Below are positions 44,520 through 53,813 of a stretch of DNA of 64,000 nucleotides, one piece after another. The notes under the pieces are model-generated. The model was not told the origin of the DNA. It saw nothing but the letters and a program-made list of their open reading frames with translations, and did not search any database. A program made the position numbers and the translations under genes. How positions within the stretch are numbered: the stretch's first letter is position 1; each line of letters opens with the position of its first letter. Source of the DNA: Hyphomonadaceae bacterium ML37. GTDB lineage: Bacteria > Pseudomonadota > Alphaproteobacteria > Caulobacterales > Maricaulaceae. The stretch spans positions 1,015,149 through 1,079,148 of the forward strand of contig CP091241.1 in the NCBI GenBank assembly GCA_027627685.1. The letters run 5' to 3'.

Positions 44520-45305
44520 ATGCGGTTGAGGCGCATCACAGACCATTTGAGAGATCAGAACTGGTTCGCGGTCGCGCTGGACTTTGTCATCGTCGTTATT
44601 GGTGTCGGCGCCGCGCTCATGGGCCAGCAATGGCTGAGCGAAAGGCAGGGCCGCGCGGACTATGAGCGCGCGCTCGGGGATGTGCGAGACCAGCTGTCGA
44701 TCGTGTATTTCGCCTCCAAGGAGCGGCTGGCTATCGCGCCGTGCCGCAAGGCGCGCTACCGCGAACTGGGCGGGCTCCTCATGCAGACGGACCAGCCCTG
44801 GCCCGGCTCGCCGGGAACGTACGGACCCAATGAACTGGACTCGACCTTCCCGATCGTGCTGCGCTCGCCCTACCGCATCTGGACGTCGCGCATGTGGGAC
44901 GCGGAGCTGGACAGCGGCACGTTCGACCGGATGGACAAGACCGTGCGCACGCTGGTCAGCTATACTTTCTCCTTCGGGGTGCAGGCCGAGGCGGTGCAGA
45001 CCAGGGTGGGCGATATGGAGGCCAGCCTGCAGGCGCTGGCCTATCCGCTCGATCTGAGCCTTAGCGACCGGCTGCGCTATTACGACGTGCTGACGCGCGC
45101 TGATTCCGCCAGCCTGCTGATTGAGGTGCTCGCGGCCCAGAATATTGGCCGCATCGAAGCGACGGGCCTGCACCGTCCTGTGGATGACACCCAGATGGCG
45201 GCGCACCGCACCTATCTCGAGACCAATAATGCGCGGCTCGTGGACATTTACGGGGACTGCGTGACACCCATGGAATTCGATTATCTGGAAGACGCGGCTC
45301 GATGA
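44520..45305 (+). CDS. Membrane-anchored protein of unknown function (DUF6090-like)
   Basis: A 261-residue protein. A short basic N-terminus and the helix WFAVALDFVIVVIGVGAALM are followed by a helical soluble domain (ERQGRADYERALGDVRDQLS). The pattern of ITDHLRDQNWFAVALDF followed by one helix and a helical domain resembles DUF6090-type proteins common in marine bacteria. The start at 44520 is the ATG just before MRLRRITDHLR. Its stop overlaps the next start (ATGA). First gene of a three-gene operon. Confidence 0.7.
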   Translation: MRLRRITDHLRDQNWFAVALDFVIVVIGVGAALMGQQWLSERQGRADYERALGDVRDQLSIVYFASKERLAIAPCRKARYRELGGLLMQTDQPWPGSPGTYGPNELDSTFPIVLRSPYRIWTSRMWDAELDSGTFDRMDKTVRTLVSYTFSFGVQAEAVQTRVGDMEASLQALAYPLDLSLSDRLRYYDVLTRADSASLLIEVLAAQNIGRIEATGLHRPVDDTQMAAHRTYLETNNARLVDIYGDCVTPMEFDYLEDAAR

Positions 45306-45745
45306 GGCAGCCGCCCCGCCTCTTCCCCGCCATGCGCGCCCATAAGGGCGTCTGGACCGGGACCTACACCCATCTCGATGCGGACGGCCGCGAGATCGAC
45401 CGGCACGCCGCGCGCGTTGTCTGCGAGTTTCCGGCCTCCGGCGATCCCTTCTACGTCCAGCACATCACATTTACCTGGCCTGACGGGCGAGTGCGTGAAG
45501 ACCGGTTTGACGGGCGTGTCGAAGGCGACCGCATCGTATTCGACACGCCGACTTTCACCGGCGCTGCCTGGGAGAGCGGGCCGCATGTCCTGCTGCATCT
45601 CGACCGCAAGGATGAGCCGGGCGCCCATTTCGTCGAGATCATCGTGATGGCCCCGGACGGGCGCACCCGCGCGCGCACATGGCACTGGTTCAAGGATGGC
45701 GTGCTGGTCCGGCGCACGCTGTGCGATGAGCGGCGGGCGGGGTGA
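45302..45745 (+). CDS. Calycin-like protein of unknown function (DUF3598-like)
   Basis: A 147-residue beta-rich protein with no signal peptide: AMRAHKGVWTGTYTHLDADG, then FYVQHITFTWPDGRVREDRF and ARTWHWFKDGVLVRRTLCDE. The Trp-x-Gly-x-Tyr start and alternating strands suggest a lipocalin/calycin barrel of the DUF3598 type. It overlaps both neighbours (ATGA upstream, GTGA downstream), so it is tightly coupled to the flavoenzyme gene and may bind its substrate or product. Confidence 0.65.
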   Translation: MRQPPRLFPAMRAHKGVWTGTYTHLDADGREIDRHAARVVCEFPASGDPFYVQHITFTWPDGRVREDRFDGRVEGDRIVFDTPTFTGAAWESGPHVLLHLDRKDEPGAHFVEIIVMAPDGRTRARTWHWFKDGVLVRRTLCDERRAG

Positions 45746-46857
45746 GCGGGCGCTGCGACATCGCCGTGATTGGGCTGGGCGCCATGGGCGCGGCGGCCCT
45801 GAGCGCGCTGGCCCAGGCCGGGGCGGACGTGGCGGGCTTTGAGCGTTATGACAGCCCCCACGATCTGGGCAGCTCCCATGGCGAGAGCCGCCTGGTTCGC
45901 CAGGCCTATGCCGAAGGCGAGCGCTATCTGCCCCTCGCCCGGCGCTCGGCTGAGCTGTGGCGGGCGCTTAACGCCAGGACGGGCGAAGCGATCTACACCG
46001 AATGCGGGGTGCATTACGCCGCCCCCGCAGGCGCACGCCTGACCCGCGACGTGGTCCGGGCGGCGCAGGCGGCCGGCCTGCCCGTGCGCAGGGGCGACGA
46101 CCTTCCCGGCGCGGACCGCATCACCTGCCCGGCGGGTTATGAGCGCGTGTTCGAGCCCGAGGCGGGGTTCGCCCGCCCCGAAGCGGCGATAGCGGCCTGG
46201 CTGTCCCGGGCGCGGTCGGCGGGAGCGCGCGTGGCGATGCGCACGCCGGTGCGCCACATCGCGCGCACTCCGGATGGTTTCACGCTCGCGCTGGATGGCG
46301 GCGCTGTGAAGGCCCGCCGGGTGATTGTCACCGCCGGTGGCTGGACCGGTGATCTCGCCGCGCCGCTGCGCGCGCGCCTCACCCTCCAGCGCCGGGTGAT
46401 GAGCTGGTTCGCCGATCCGGACGGCCTGCACGGACCGGAACACCTGCCCGCCTTCGTGATCGAGGCGCAAGGCGGCTGGTACTACGGCGCGCCGGCCATC
46501 GGGGCGGACGGGGTGAAGATCGGGCGGCACCATGGCGATCAGCCCTGCGCGCATCCTGACCAGCTTGACCGCGCCCCCGGGCCGGAAGACGCCGCCGATG
46601 TGACGCGGTTTGCCCGCAGCGCCTTGCCCGGTCTCGGGCCCATGACGCGCCAGGCGGTATGCTTCTACACCATGAGCCCGGACGAGGATTTCATCCTTTC
46701 CTTCGGTGAGCTGGACCCGGACATGGCGGTGGTGGCGGGCCTGTCCGGCCACGGCTTCAAGTTCGCTCCCGCCATCGGCGAGGCGCTGGCCCGCTGGGCG
46801 CTGGACGAAACTCCAGCCATCGATCTGTCCACCTTCGCGCTGGCGCGCTTCGGCTGA
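45742..46857 (+). CDS. solA: N-methyl-amino-acid oxidase (SolA / monomeric sarcosine oxidase family)
   Basis: FAD enzyme that oxidatively demethylates N-methyl amino acids such as sarcosine or N-methyltryptophan, giving formaldehyde and H2O2. The Rossmann motif is IAVIGLGAMGAAALSALAQA. DLGSSHGESRLVRQAY contains the conserved Ser-His-Gly-x-x-Arg. Cys307 in RQAVCFYTMSPDEDFIL is at the covalent flavin attachment site. SGHGFKFAPAIGEALA closes the fold. The GTG start at 45742 overlaps the previous stop (GTGA). It is convergent with the lysC-lysA fusion gene, 4 bases apart. Confidence 0.9.
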   Translation: MSGRCDIAVIGLGAMGAAALSALAQAGADVAGFERYDSPHDLGSSHGESRLVRQAYAEGERYLPLARRSAELWRALNARTGEAIYTECGVHYAAPAGARLTRDVVRAAQAAGLPVRRGDDLPGADRITCPAGYERVFEPEAGFARPEAAIAAWLSRARSAGARVAMRTPVRHIARTPDGFTLALDGGAVKARRVIVTAGGWTGDLAAPLRARLTLQRRVMSWFADPDGLHGPEHLPAFVIEAQGGWYYGAPAIGADGVKIGRHHGDQPCAHPDQLDRAPGPEDAADVTRFARSALPGLGPMTRQAVCFYTMSPDEDFILSFGELDPDMAVVAGLSGHGFKFAPAIGEALARWALDETPAIDLSTFALARFG

Positions 46858-46861
46858 GGGA

Positions 46862-49438
46862 TCAGATCACCGCCTCGCCCGCCGGGTCGCGCAGATTGTA
46901 GCGCGAGGCCATGACGGCACCGTAGGCGCCGGTTTCGGCGATCAGCATGACGTCGCCTTCATGGGTCTCGGGCAGCAGGCGGTCGGCGCCCAGAAGGTCA
47001 GCGCTTTCGCAGATCGGGCCGACGACCGACGCCATGCCGGCGCCGGGTTCGCCGAGCCTTGTAAGGTTCACGATCTCGTGGCGGGCGCCGTAGAGGGCGG
47101 GGCGGATCAACGAATTCATGCCCGTGCCCAGCCCGATAAACCGCGTCCCGAAGGCGTGCTTGACCTGGGTGACGCGCGCCAGCAGCACGCCGGCTTCGGC
47201 CACGGGATAGCGGCCGGGCTCCATCCACAGCTCAAAGCGCGGATGGGCTTTCTTCAGAAGCGCCAGCTCCTCGTCCACGCGCAGAAGATCAAGCGCGGGC
47301 GCGTCCGGGCTTTCGGGCACGCCCAGGCCCCCACCGCAATTTAGGATGCGGGCATCTGGAAAAGCCTGCGCTGCCTTGGCCAGGATCGCGCCGATTTCGC
47401 GCCAGTGGTCAGGGTCGGTGACGCCGGAGCCCGCATGGGCGTGCAGGCCGATCACCCGCGCCCCGGCGGCGTCGGCGGCGGCGCGCGCGTCGTTGAGGGC
47501 GTCCAGCGGAATGCCGAACTTGGCCTTGGGGCCGGCGGTCTTGACGTGCTGGTGGTGGCCGCGCGGCCGGTCGGGATTGACTCGCAGGATAATATCCGCG
47601 CCGCGGAACACGTCTGGCCAGTGGGTGAGCGGGTGCAGCCCGTCAATGGTCAGATGGGCGCCGAAGGCCACCGCCGCCTCATACTCGCTGCGATGGGCGA
47701 AATTGGGGGTGAACAGGATCTCGTCCGGGCGGATGTCGGCGAAGGTCTCGCGCACCCGCGCGATCTCTCCCGGCGAAACACACTCAAATCCCAGTCCGGC
47801 CGCCCGGATCGCGCGCAGCACGTCCGGGTGTGCATTGGCCTTCATGGCGTAGAAGGCGCGCGACAGCGTCCTGATCCCCGCCACGGCGCGGGCGCGGGCG
47901 CTGACGGTTTCGAGATCATAGACGTAGAGCCCGCCGGTTGGCGGCGCGACATCGAGCAGCGCGTCGCGCTTGCGGGTCCACCAGGGGGCCGGGCGCGCGG
48001 GCTGGGCCGGACCGGGCCGTGCGAGCTGCGCCCAGCTGGGGCCGAACACCGCGCCTTCGGGCGCCGTGCTGATCAGCTCCTCGTGCAGGCGCTTGGCCAA
48101 AGCGGCGCCCTCGGTCTCGTCGACCACCACGGTGAAATTGAGATCATTGGCGGCCTGGCTGACCAGCCGGATCGGCTTGTCCTGGAACATTTCCAGCGCC
48201 GGGGCGAGCTGGTGCAGAATGCGCCGGATGCCATAGCCCAGAAGGCTGACCGCAGCAGCGTCCTCGATGATCTTCACCCGGCACAGGGGCGCCAGCGTCT
48301 CGCGCAGTCGGTCAAGGCGCGCCTGATCGAGACCCGGATCGGGATCGAGGCTGACCGTGACATTGGTTTCAGAGGTGGAGACCAGATCCACCGACACGCC
48401 GCACGCCTTGAACCCGGCGAACACGTCGGCGAGGAAGCCGGCTTGGCGCCACATGCCGGCGCCCTCCATGACCACCAGGCGCACGCCGGTCTTGACCGAC
48501 ACGGCCTTCAGGCGCGGCGCGTCATCGCCGGGGGCGCCGGTGATGCGCGTGCCGGGAAGCTCGGGCCGCAGGGTGGAGCGCACCTCCATGGGAATATTCG
48601 CCCGGCGCGCGGGGCCAATGCAGCGCGGATGCAGCACCTTGCCGCCCATGGTGGCGATTTCCTGCGCCTCTTCATAGGACAGGGCGCGCAGATGCCGGGC
48701 GCCTTCGGTCAGGCGTGGATCGGCGCTGAACAGGCCGGGCACATCGGTCCAGATTTCGAGGCGCGCCGCCTGCAACCGTGCAGCAAAATACGCCGCTGAC
48801 GTATCCGACCCGCCCCGGCCCAGCAGCACGGTGGCGCCGCTGGCATGGCGCGCGATGAAGCCTTGAGTGAGGACCAGATCGGCGCCAGAAAGTGTCTCTT
48901 GCAGCGCCGGGTCGGCGTCCTCGCCCGCGCCATTGTCGAGCCAGGCGCGCGGCTCGTCGGCATTGTTGAGGGCGGTGAGGGCGTCGCGGGCATCCAGCAG
49001 CACCGGATCCAGCCCGGCGGCTTTCAGGCATTCCAGTCCCAGCACGCTGGCCATCAGCTCGCCCTGGGCCATCAGCTCGGCGCGCAGGCGGGCGCTGGCC
49101 TCGCCCGAATAGCCGATCCCGGCGGTGCGCCGGTCGATGAGATCGAAAATCTCCGCCAGCAGCGTATCCGCGTCGAGGCCCGCGGCGGCGGCGAACTCGC
49201 GATGGCGCGCCTTGACCGCTTCAGCCGCCGCCTCGCCGGCGCCCGCCAGCGCGGCGGCAGGCAGGGCTTCGAGCAGGTTGGACACGCCGGCCAGCGCCGA
49301 GTGGACGATCATGACCCGCTCGCCGGCCTCAAGCCGCGCACGGGCGATATCAGCGATCACGCGCCACCGTTCCGGAGTGGCCACGGAGGTGCCGCCGAAC
49401 TTCATCACGATCCAGGGACGGGCGGCAGATGCAGGCAT
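46862..49438 (-). CDS. lysA: Bifunctional aspartate kinase / diaminopimelate decarboxylase
   Basis: An 858-residue fusion of the first and last enzymes of lysine synthesis. The N-terminal aspartokinase (residues about 1-320) has MKFGGTSVATPERW, LGRGGSDTSAAYFAARL and WTDVPGLFSADPRL. Two ACT-like regulatory repeats follow (LVSTSETNVTVSLDPD and PIRLVSQAANDLNFTVVVDE). A linker with QPARPAPWWTRKRDALLD leads into the PLP-dependent decarboxylase with the cofactor Lys in FYAMKANAHPDVL, LNCGGGLGVPES and the C-terminal PICESADLLGADRLLP, with the active-site Cys. The same fusion is known in Xanthomonadaceae. It allows feedback by lysine within one polypeptide. Confidence 0.93.
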   Translation of the reverse strand: MPASAARPWIVMKFGGTSVATPERWRVIADIARARLEAGERVMIVHSALAGVSNLLEALPAAALAGAGEAAAEAVKARHREFAAAAGLDADTLLAEIFDLIDRRTAGIGYSGEASARLRAELMAQGELMASVLGLECLKAAGLDPVLLDARDALTALNNADEPRAWLDNGAGEDADPALQETLSGADLVLTQGFIARHASGATVLLGRGGSDTSAAYFAARLQAARLEIWTDVPGLFSADPRLTEGARHLRALSYEEAQEIATMGGKVLHPRCIGPARRANIPMEVRSTLRPELPGTRITGAPGDDAPRLKAVSVKTGVRLVVMEGAGMWRQAGFLADVFAGFKACGVSVDLVSTSETNVTVSLDPDPGLDQARLDRLRETLAPLCRVKIIEDAAAVSLLGYGIRRILHQLAPALEMFQDKPIRLVSQAANDLNFTVVVDETEGAALAKRLHEELISTAPEGAVFGPSWAQLARPGPAQPARPAPWWTRKRDALLDVAPPTGGLYVYDLETVSARARAVAGIRTLSRAFYAMKANAHPDVLRAIRAAGLGFECVSPGEIARVRETFADIRPDEILFTPNFAHRSEYEAAVAFGAHLTIDGLHPLTHWPDVFRGADIILRVNPDRPRGHHQHVKTAGPKAKFGIPLDALNDARAAADAAGARVIGLHAHAGSGVTDPDHWREIGAILAKAAQAFPDARILNCGGGLGVPESPDAPALDLLRVDEELALLKKAHPRFELWMEPGRYPVAEAGVLLARVTQVKHAFGTRFIGLGTGMNSLIRPALYGARHEIVNLTRLGEPGAGMASVVGPICESADLLGADRLLPETHEGDVMLIAETGAYGAVMASRYNLRDPAGEAVI

Positions 49439-49551
49439 GGCGACGATCCGGTTAGGTCTCACAGCGGGGCTGTGTGACATAGCGCGCCATGCTGCACTGC
49501 GCAAAGACGTTCAGCGAGGGGGTGCAGATCCCCGTCCCCCGCGCTGCGATA

Positions 49552-50751
49552 TCAGTAAAACGCCTGCAATCCGGTCTGAGCGCGGCCGAGGATGAGGGCG
49601 TGCACATCGTGCGTGCCCTCATAGGTGTTGACCGTCTCCAGATTCACCGCGTGACGCAGGATATGGTATTCCTCGGCGATGCCGTTGCCGCCATGGATGT
49701 CGCGCGCCTCGCGGGCGATGGCCAGCGCCTTGCCGCAGTTGTTACGCTTCATCATGGAGATGGCCTCGGGCACATAGGCGCCTTCGTCCAGCAACCGGCC
49801 CAGGCGCAGCGCGCCCTGATAGCCCAGTGCAATCTCGGTCTGCATGTCGGCCAGCTTCTTCTGCACCAGCTGGGTGCCGGCGATGGGCTTGCCGAACACG
49901 ACACGCTCCATGGCGTAGTCGCGCGCCGCGCGCCAGCAGAACTCCGCCGATCCCATCGCGCCCCAGGCGATGCCGTAGCGCGCCTTGTTGAGGCAGGAGA
50001 ACGGGCCGCGCAGACCCTTCACATTCGGCAGGAGGGCGTCTTCGGGCACCAGAGCGTCGCTCAACGAGATCGACCCGGTGACCGAGGCGCGCAGCGACAT
50101 CTTGCCCTCAATCTTCGGGGTCTCGAAACCCTTCACGCCGCGCTCCACCACGAAGCCGCGAATGACGCCGTCGAGCTTTGCCCACACCACCGCCAGATCG
50201 CTGATCGGCGAATTGGTGATCCACATTTTCGAGCCGTTGAGCAGGTAGCCGCCATCGACCTTTTTGGCCGTGGTGCGCATGGCGCCCGGATCCGATCCGC
50301 CATCCGGCTCGGTCAGGCCGAAACAGCCAACCCATTCGCCGGTGGCGAGCCTGGGCAGGTATTTGCGTTTCTGGGCTTCGGTGCCGAAGGCTTCAATCGG
50401 GTACATGACCAGAGAGGACTGCACGCTCATCGCCGAGCGATAGCCTGAATCCACCGCCTCGACCTCGCGCGCGATCAGGCCGTAGGCGACATGGGACAGG
50501 CCCGAGCCGCCATATTCTTCGGCCACCGTGGCGCCCAGCAGGCCCAGCGCGCCCATTTCGGTCATGATCTCGCGGTCGAAGCGCTCCTCGCGATAGGCGC
50601 TTATCACGCGCGGCATCAGCTTTTCGCGGCAATAGGCGCGCGCGCTGTGCGCGATCATGCGCTCTTCTTCGCTGAGCTGATGCTCCAGGTGGAGCGGGTC
50701 TTCCCACGAAAAGCTCAGCGGGGTGTTATCTGCAGCGTCCAGCGCGGCCAT
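49552..50751 (-). CDS. gcdH: Glutaryl-CoA dehydrogenase (acyl-CoA dehydrogenase family)
   Basis: Flavoenzyme that oxidises and decarboxylates glutaryl-CoA to crotonyl-CoA in lysine/tryptophan breakdown. The 399 residues have [18 protein letters not shown] (FAD/substrate), [17 protein letters not shown], and the catalytic Glu in [35 protein letters not shown] and [16 protein letters not shown] at the N-terminus are typical of GcdH rather than other acyl-CoA dehydrogenases. It lies upstream of the lysine-biosynthesis fusion gene on the same strand (113-base gap) and is divergent from the aconitase-like operon. Confidence 0.93.
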   Translation of the reverse strand: MAALDAADNTPLSFSWEDPLHLEHQLSEEERMIAHSARAYCREKLMPRVISAYREERFDREIMTEMGALGLLGATVAEEYGGSGLSHVAYGLIAREVEAVDSGYRSAMSVQSSLVMYPIEAFGTEAQKRKYLPRLATGEWVGCFGLTEPDGGSDPGAMRTTAKKVDGGYLLNGSKMWITNSPISDLAVVWAKLDGVIRGFVVERGVKGFETPKIEGKMSLRASVTGSISLSDALVPEDALLPNVKGLRGPFSCLNKARYGIAWGAMGSAEFCWRAARDYAMERVVFGKPIAGTQLVQKKLADMQTEIALGYQGALRLGRLLDEGAYVPEAISMMKRNNCGKALAIAREARDIHGGNGIAEEYHILRHAVNLETVNTYEGTHDVHALILGRAQTGLQAFY

Positions 50752-50890
50752 GGGTCGTCTCCTCATCGTGGCCTGCCGCGCGCGGGCTGGCGCAGCGTGC
50801 AGGCTCGGGTTCGAAATGTTATAAAGATATATCCTTTGATCGGAAACCGTTTGCGCGTGTAGTCTGGCAGTGTGGTACTGAGGCGGAGCT
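50752..50890. promoter_or_regulatory. Divergent promoter region of gcdH and the aconitase-like operon
   Basis: The 139 bases between two divergent starts contain an A+T-rich block at 50816-50840 (TGTTATAAAGATATATCC, with the eight-base palindrome GATATATC and a TTCGAA just before it). This is the likely site of back-to-back promoters and a regulator, but no box can be fixed to consensus. Confidence 0.4.
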
Positions 50891-52177
50891 ATGGCGGCAA
50901 CCCTTGTAGAGAAGATCATGGCGCGCGCAGCCGGGCGCGACACGGTGTCGCCGGGCGAGATCGTGACGATCGCGGTGGATCTGGCGATGGCCCATGATTC
51001 GTCCGGGCCCAGGCGCTGGCAGGCGCGGCTGGAGGCGCTGGGGACAGGTCTGTGGGACCCGAGCCGGGTGGTGATTGTGTCTGACCATTACGTGCCGGCC
51101 GTGGACGCCGAATCCGCCGCCATCCTGCAGGTGACCCGGCAGTTCGCGAGCGATTACGGCGTGAAGAATTTCTATGACATGAAGGGCATCTGCCATGTCA
51201 TCCTGCCCGAAAACGGGCATGTGAAACCGGGCATGGTGATCGCGGGCGGCGACAGCCACACCACGAATGCCGGCGCGTTCGGCGCCTATGCGGCCGGGTT
51301 CGGCGCCACAGACATGACCGCCATCGTGGCGACCGGCGAGACCTGGACCGTGGTGCCTGAAACGATCCGCGTGGAGATCGCCGGGGCCTTGAGCGCAGGC
51401 GTCACGGCCAAGGACATCATGCTGGCCCTGTGCCGCGATCTGGGCATGGGCAATCATTTCAAGGTCATCGAATACGCCGGCGCGTGCGTGGACGCGATGG
51501 ACATGGAAGCGCGCACCGTGCTGGCCAATATGGCCGCTGAGCTGGGCGGCGAGACCGGGCTGATCGCGCCGGACGAGACGACGCTGGCTCATATCCGCGC
51601 CCATGGCGGCGCGGTGGATGACGAGGCGATGCAGCGCTGGCGCTCCGACCCGGACGCGGCGTACGCGCAGGTGTTCGATCTGGACACCTCCGCACTGAGC
51701 CCTCAGGTGGCCGCGCCGCATTCGCCGGCCAATAGCGCGGACGTGGGCGTCCATGCCGGCACGCGGATTGATCAGGCGTATATCGGCGCCTGCGTGGGCG
51801 CGAAGCTGAGCGATCTGCATATGGCCGCCTCTGTCCTGAAGGGCCGGAAGATCGCCCCCGGCGTGCGCCTGCTGGTGGCGCCGGCCTCCTCCAAAGTCAC
51901 GGCGGCGGCGGCCAGAGACGGCACGCTGGAGGCGCTGGTGGAGGCGGGGGCTGTGGTGCTCGCCTCGGGCTGCGGCGCGTGTGCGGGACTGGGCGCCGGC
52001 CTGCTGGCGGCGGGGGAGGTGTGCATCTCCTCGACCAACCGGAATTTCAAGGGCCGGATGGGCCACAAGGATGCGTCGGTGTATCTGGGCTCACCCTATA
52101 CCGTGGCGGCCAGCGCGATCGAGGGCCGCATCGCCGATCCGCGCCCCTTCCTCAAGGACCGGAGGGCGGCGGCATGA
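50891..52177 (+). CDS. Aconitase-superfamily hydro-lyase, large subunit (LeuC/DmdA-like)
   Basis: Large [4Fe-4S] subunit of a two-part dehydratase of the isopropylmalate/homoaconitate/dimethylmalate type; 428 residues, the short form. Substrate and cluster blocks: [49 protein letters not shown]. Cluster Cys are Cys301 ([14 protein letters not shown]), Cys361 and Cys364 ([11 protein letters not shown]). The usual GSCTNGR of LeuC reads GACVGAK, so the Asn-Gly-Arg substrate contact is lost, which argues against ordinary isopropylmalate. The stop overlaps the small subunit start (ATGA). Downstream lyase suggests a dehydratase-plus-lyase pathway. Confidence 0.85.
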   Translation: MAATLVEKIMARAAGRDTVSPGEIVTIAVDLAMAHDSSGPRRWQARLEALGTGLWDPSRVVIVSDHYVPAVDAESAAILQVTRQFASDYGVKNFYDMKGICHVILPENGHVKPGMVIAGGDSHTTNAGAFGAYAAGFGATDMTAIVATGETWTVVPETIRVEIAGALSAGVTAKDIMLALCRDLGMGNHFKVIEYAGACVDAMDMEARTVLANMAAELGGETGLIAPDETTLAHIRAHGGAVDDEAMQRWRSDPDAAYAQVFDLDTSALSPQVAAPHSPANSADVGVHAGTRIDQAYIGACVGAKLSDLHMAASVLKGRKIAPGVRLLVAPASSKVTAAAARDGTLEALVEAGAVVLASGCGACAGLGAGLLAAGEVCISSTNRNFKGRMGHKDASVYLGSPYTVAASAIEGRIADPRPFLKDRRAAA

Positions 52178-52713
52178 GCGTGCGCGAGGGCCGGGCCTGG
52201 GTCTATGGCGACGGGATCGACACCGATCTGCTGGCGCCCGGCCACGCCATGAAGAAAAGCCCGGCAGAGCTCGCCAAGCACACGCTTGAAGCCATCGACC
52301 CCCATTTTGCAGCGCACATCAAGCCCGGCGACATGCTGGTGGCCGGCGCGGACCTCGGCATCGGATCGAGCCGGGAGCAGGCGGCGATCTCGCTGAAAAC
52401 GCTGGGCGTTTCGGCGGTGATTGCGAAGATCTTTGCGCGCATATTCTACCGCAATTGCATCAATATCGGCCTGCCCGCGATTGTGTTCAATCCGGCCGGC
52501 CGCATCCATCCCGGCGACACGCTGCGCCTCGATCTGGCCGCCGGGCGCCTGTCCAACCTGGCCACGGGCGAGACCTGGCCGGTTCCCGCGCTGCCGCCCC
52601 ACCTCATGTCCATGATCGAGCAGGGCGGACTGATGGCGAGCCTGACGGCCCGCTTTGCTGACCCCGCCGCCCGCCACCCGATGCCGCCCCGGCCCCAGGG
52701 AGCCACCCAATGA
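52174..52713 (+). CDS. Aconitase-superfamily hydro-lyase, small subunit (LeuD/DmdB-like)
   Basis: A 179-residue swivel-domain subunit that completes the dehydratase encoded just upstream. GRAWVYGDGIDTDLLAPGHA is the family N-terminus, with the conserved Asp-x-Asp. VAGADLGIGSSREQAAISL contains the Gly-Ser-Ser-Arg-Glu substrate loop, and IFARIFYRNCINIGLPAI follows. It overlaps both neighbours by four bases (ATGA), so the three proteins should be made in balanced amounts. Confidence 0.88.
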   Translation: MSVREGRAWVYGDGIDTDLLAPGHAMKKSPAELAKHTLEAIDPHFAAHIKPGDMLVAGADLGIGSSREQAAISLKTLGVSAVIAKIFARIFYRNCINIGLPAIVFNPAGRIHPGDTLRLDLAAGRLSNLATGETWPVPALPPHLMSMIEQGGLMASLTARFADPAARHPMPPRPQGATQ

Positions 52714-53594
52714 CCGACCTCAAATCCCGCCTCAACAACGGACCCGCCGTCCTGGCGCCGGGCGTATATGATGCGCTGAGCGCGCTGCTGGTGGCCGAAG
52801 CCGGGTTCGAGGCGGCGTATCTGTCGGGCGCCTCCATCGCCTACACCCAGCTGGGGCGCCCCGATCTGGGCCTGGTCAGCGCCAAGGAGGTCGCCGACAC
52901 GATCGCGCGCATTCATGAGCGCACGGACATCCCCCTGATCGTCGACGCCGATACCGGCTTTGGCAATGCGCTCAACGTGATGCGGACGGTGAAAACCTTT
53001 GAGCGGGCGGGCGCCAGCGCTATTCAGCTGGAAGACCAGCAATTGCCCAAGCGCTGCGGGCATCTGGCCGGCAAGAGCCTGGTGAGCCTCTCCGAGATGG
53101 CCGGCAAGGTGCGCGCCGCGGTGGATGCGCGCGCCAGCGAGACCACCCTGATCATTGCGCGCACCGACGCCATCGCGGTGGAGGGCTTCAATGCCGCGCT
53201 GGACCGCGCCGAGGCGTATCTGGATGCGGGCGCCGACATCCTCTTCATCGAAGCGCCCCAGGACATGGCCCAGATGAACGCCGCCGCCGCCCGCTTCGCC
53301 GGCCGTGCGCCCCTGCTGGCCAATATGGTGGAGGGCGGGCGCACCCCGATGCGCACCCTCGATGACCTGTCGGGCGCCGGATACCGCCTCGTGATCACGC
53401 CCGGCGCCCTGGTGCGCGCCCTGGCTTTCATGGCCCGCGACTTCCTCAAAACCCTCAAAACCGACGGCGCCACAGCCCGGTACCGCGACCGCATGCTCGA
53501 TTTCGGCCAGCTCAACGCCCTGCTCGGCATTGACGAGATGAAGGCCGACGGCGAGCGCTATGATGCGGGCGAAGCGCCGAAAGCGGCGGAATGA
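52710..53594 (+). CDS. Isocitrate lyase / PEP mutase superfamily lyase
   Basis: A 294-residue member of the superfamily that cleaves C-C bonds of 2-hydroxy di- and tricarboxylates (methylisocitrate lyase, 2,3-dimethylmalate lyase, oxaloacetate decarboxylase). APGVYDALSALLVAEAGFEA, the Mg2+ site IVDADTGFGNALN (79-85) and the lyase signature LPKRCGHLAGK with catalytic Cys116 are present, so it is a true lyase and not a mutase. The C-terminus ends YRDRMLDFGQLNALLGIDEM. Co-translation with an aconitase-like pair resembles the dmdAB/dml set of nicotinate degraders. The exact substrate is not known. Confidence 0.87.
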   Translation: MTDLKSRLNNGPAVLAPGVYDALSALLVAEAGFEAAYLSGASIAYTQLGRPDLGLVSAKEVADTIARIHERTDIPLIVDADTGFGNALNVMRTVKTFERAGASAIQLEDQQLPKRCGHLAGKSLVSLSEMAGKVRAAVDARASETTLIIARTDAIAVEGFNAALDRAEAYLDAGADILFIEAPQDMAQMNAAAARFAGRAPLLANMVEGGRTPMRTLDDLSGAGYRLVITPGALVRALAFMARDFLKTLKTDGATARYRDRMLDFGQLNALLGIDEMKADGERYDAGEAPKAAE

Positions 53595-53617
53595 GGGGGG
53601 CGGGCTGGCGGGGGCGT

Positions 53618-53641
53618 GTGAGAGCGTGAGAGTGTGAGAGT
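53618..53641 (+). repeat. Three tandem 8-base units
   Basis: GTGAGAGC, GTGAGAGT, GTGAGAGT in direct tandem 23 bases after the lyase stop codon. A small simple repeat, probably from slippage; no function seen. Confidence 0.6.
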
Positions 53642-53813
53642 CGGCGCTGAGCCTGAATTCTTATCATGATTATCACCCTCCCGCTTTTCCGGCCGTTCGC
53701 GTGCGAGGCCGCCTGGCGCCCCTGCAATCGGGACGCGGCGGATATTCCGGCATGAGAAAGAGCGGCCCGAAGGTTACACCGGCGTGGGGCGGGGGTGGAT
53801 AAGGGGGGTTGTG

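Noticed and set aside
53618-53641. Possible CRISPR-like repeat
   Set aside because: Only three 8-base units with no spacers; a simple tandem repeat.
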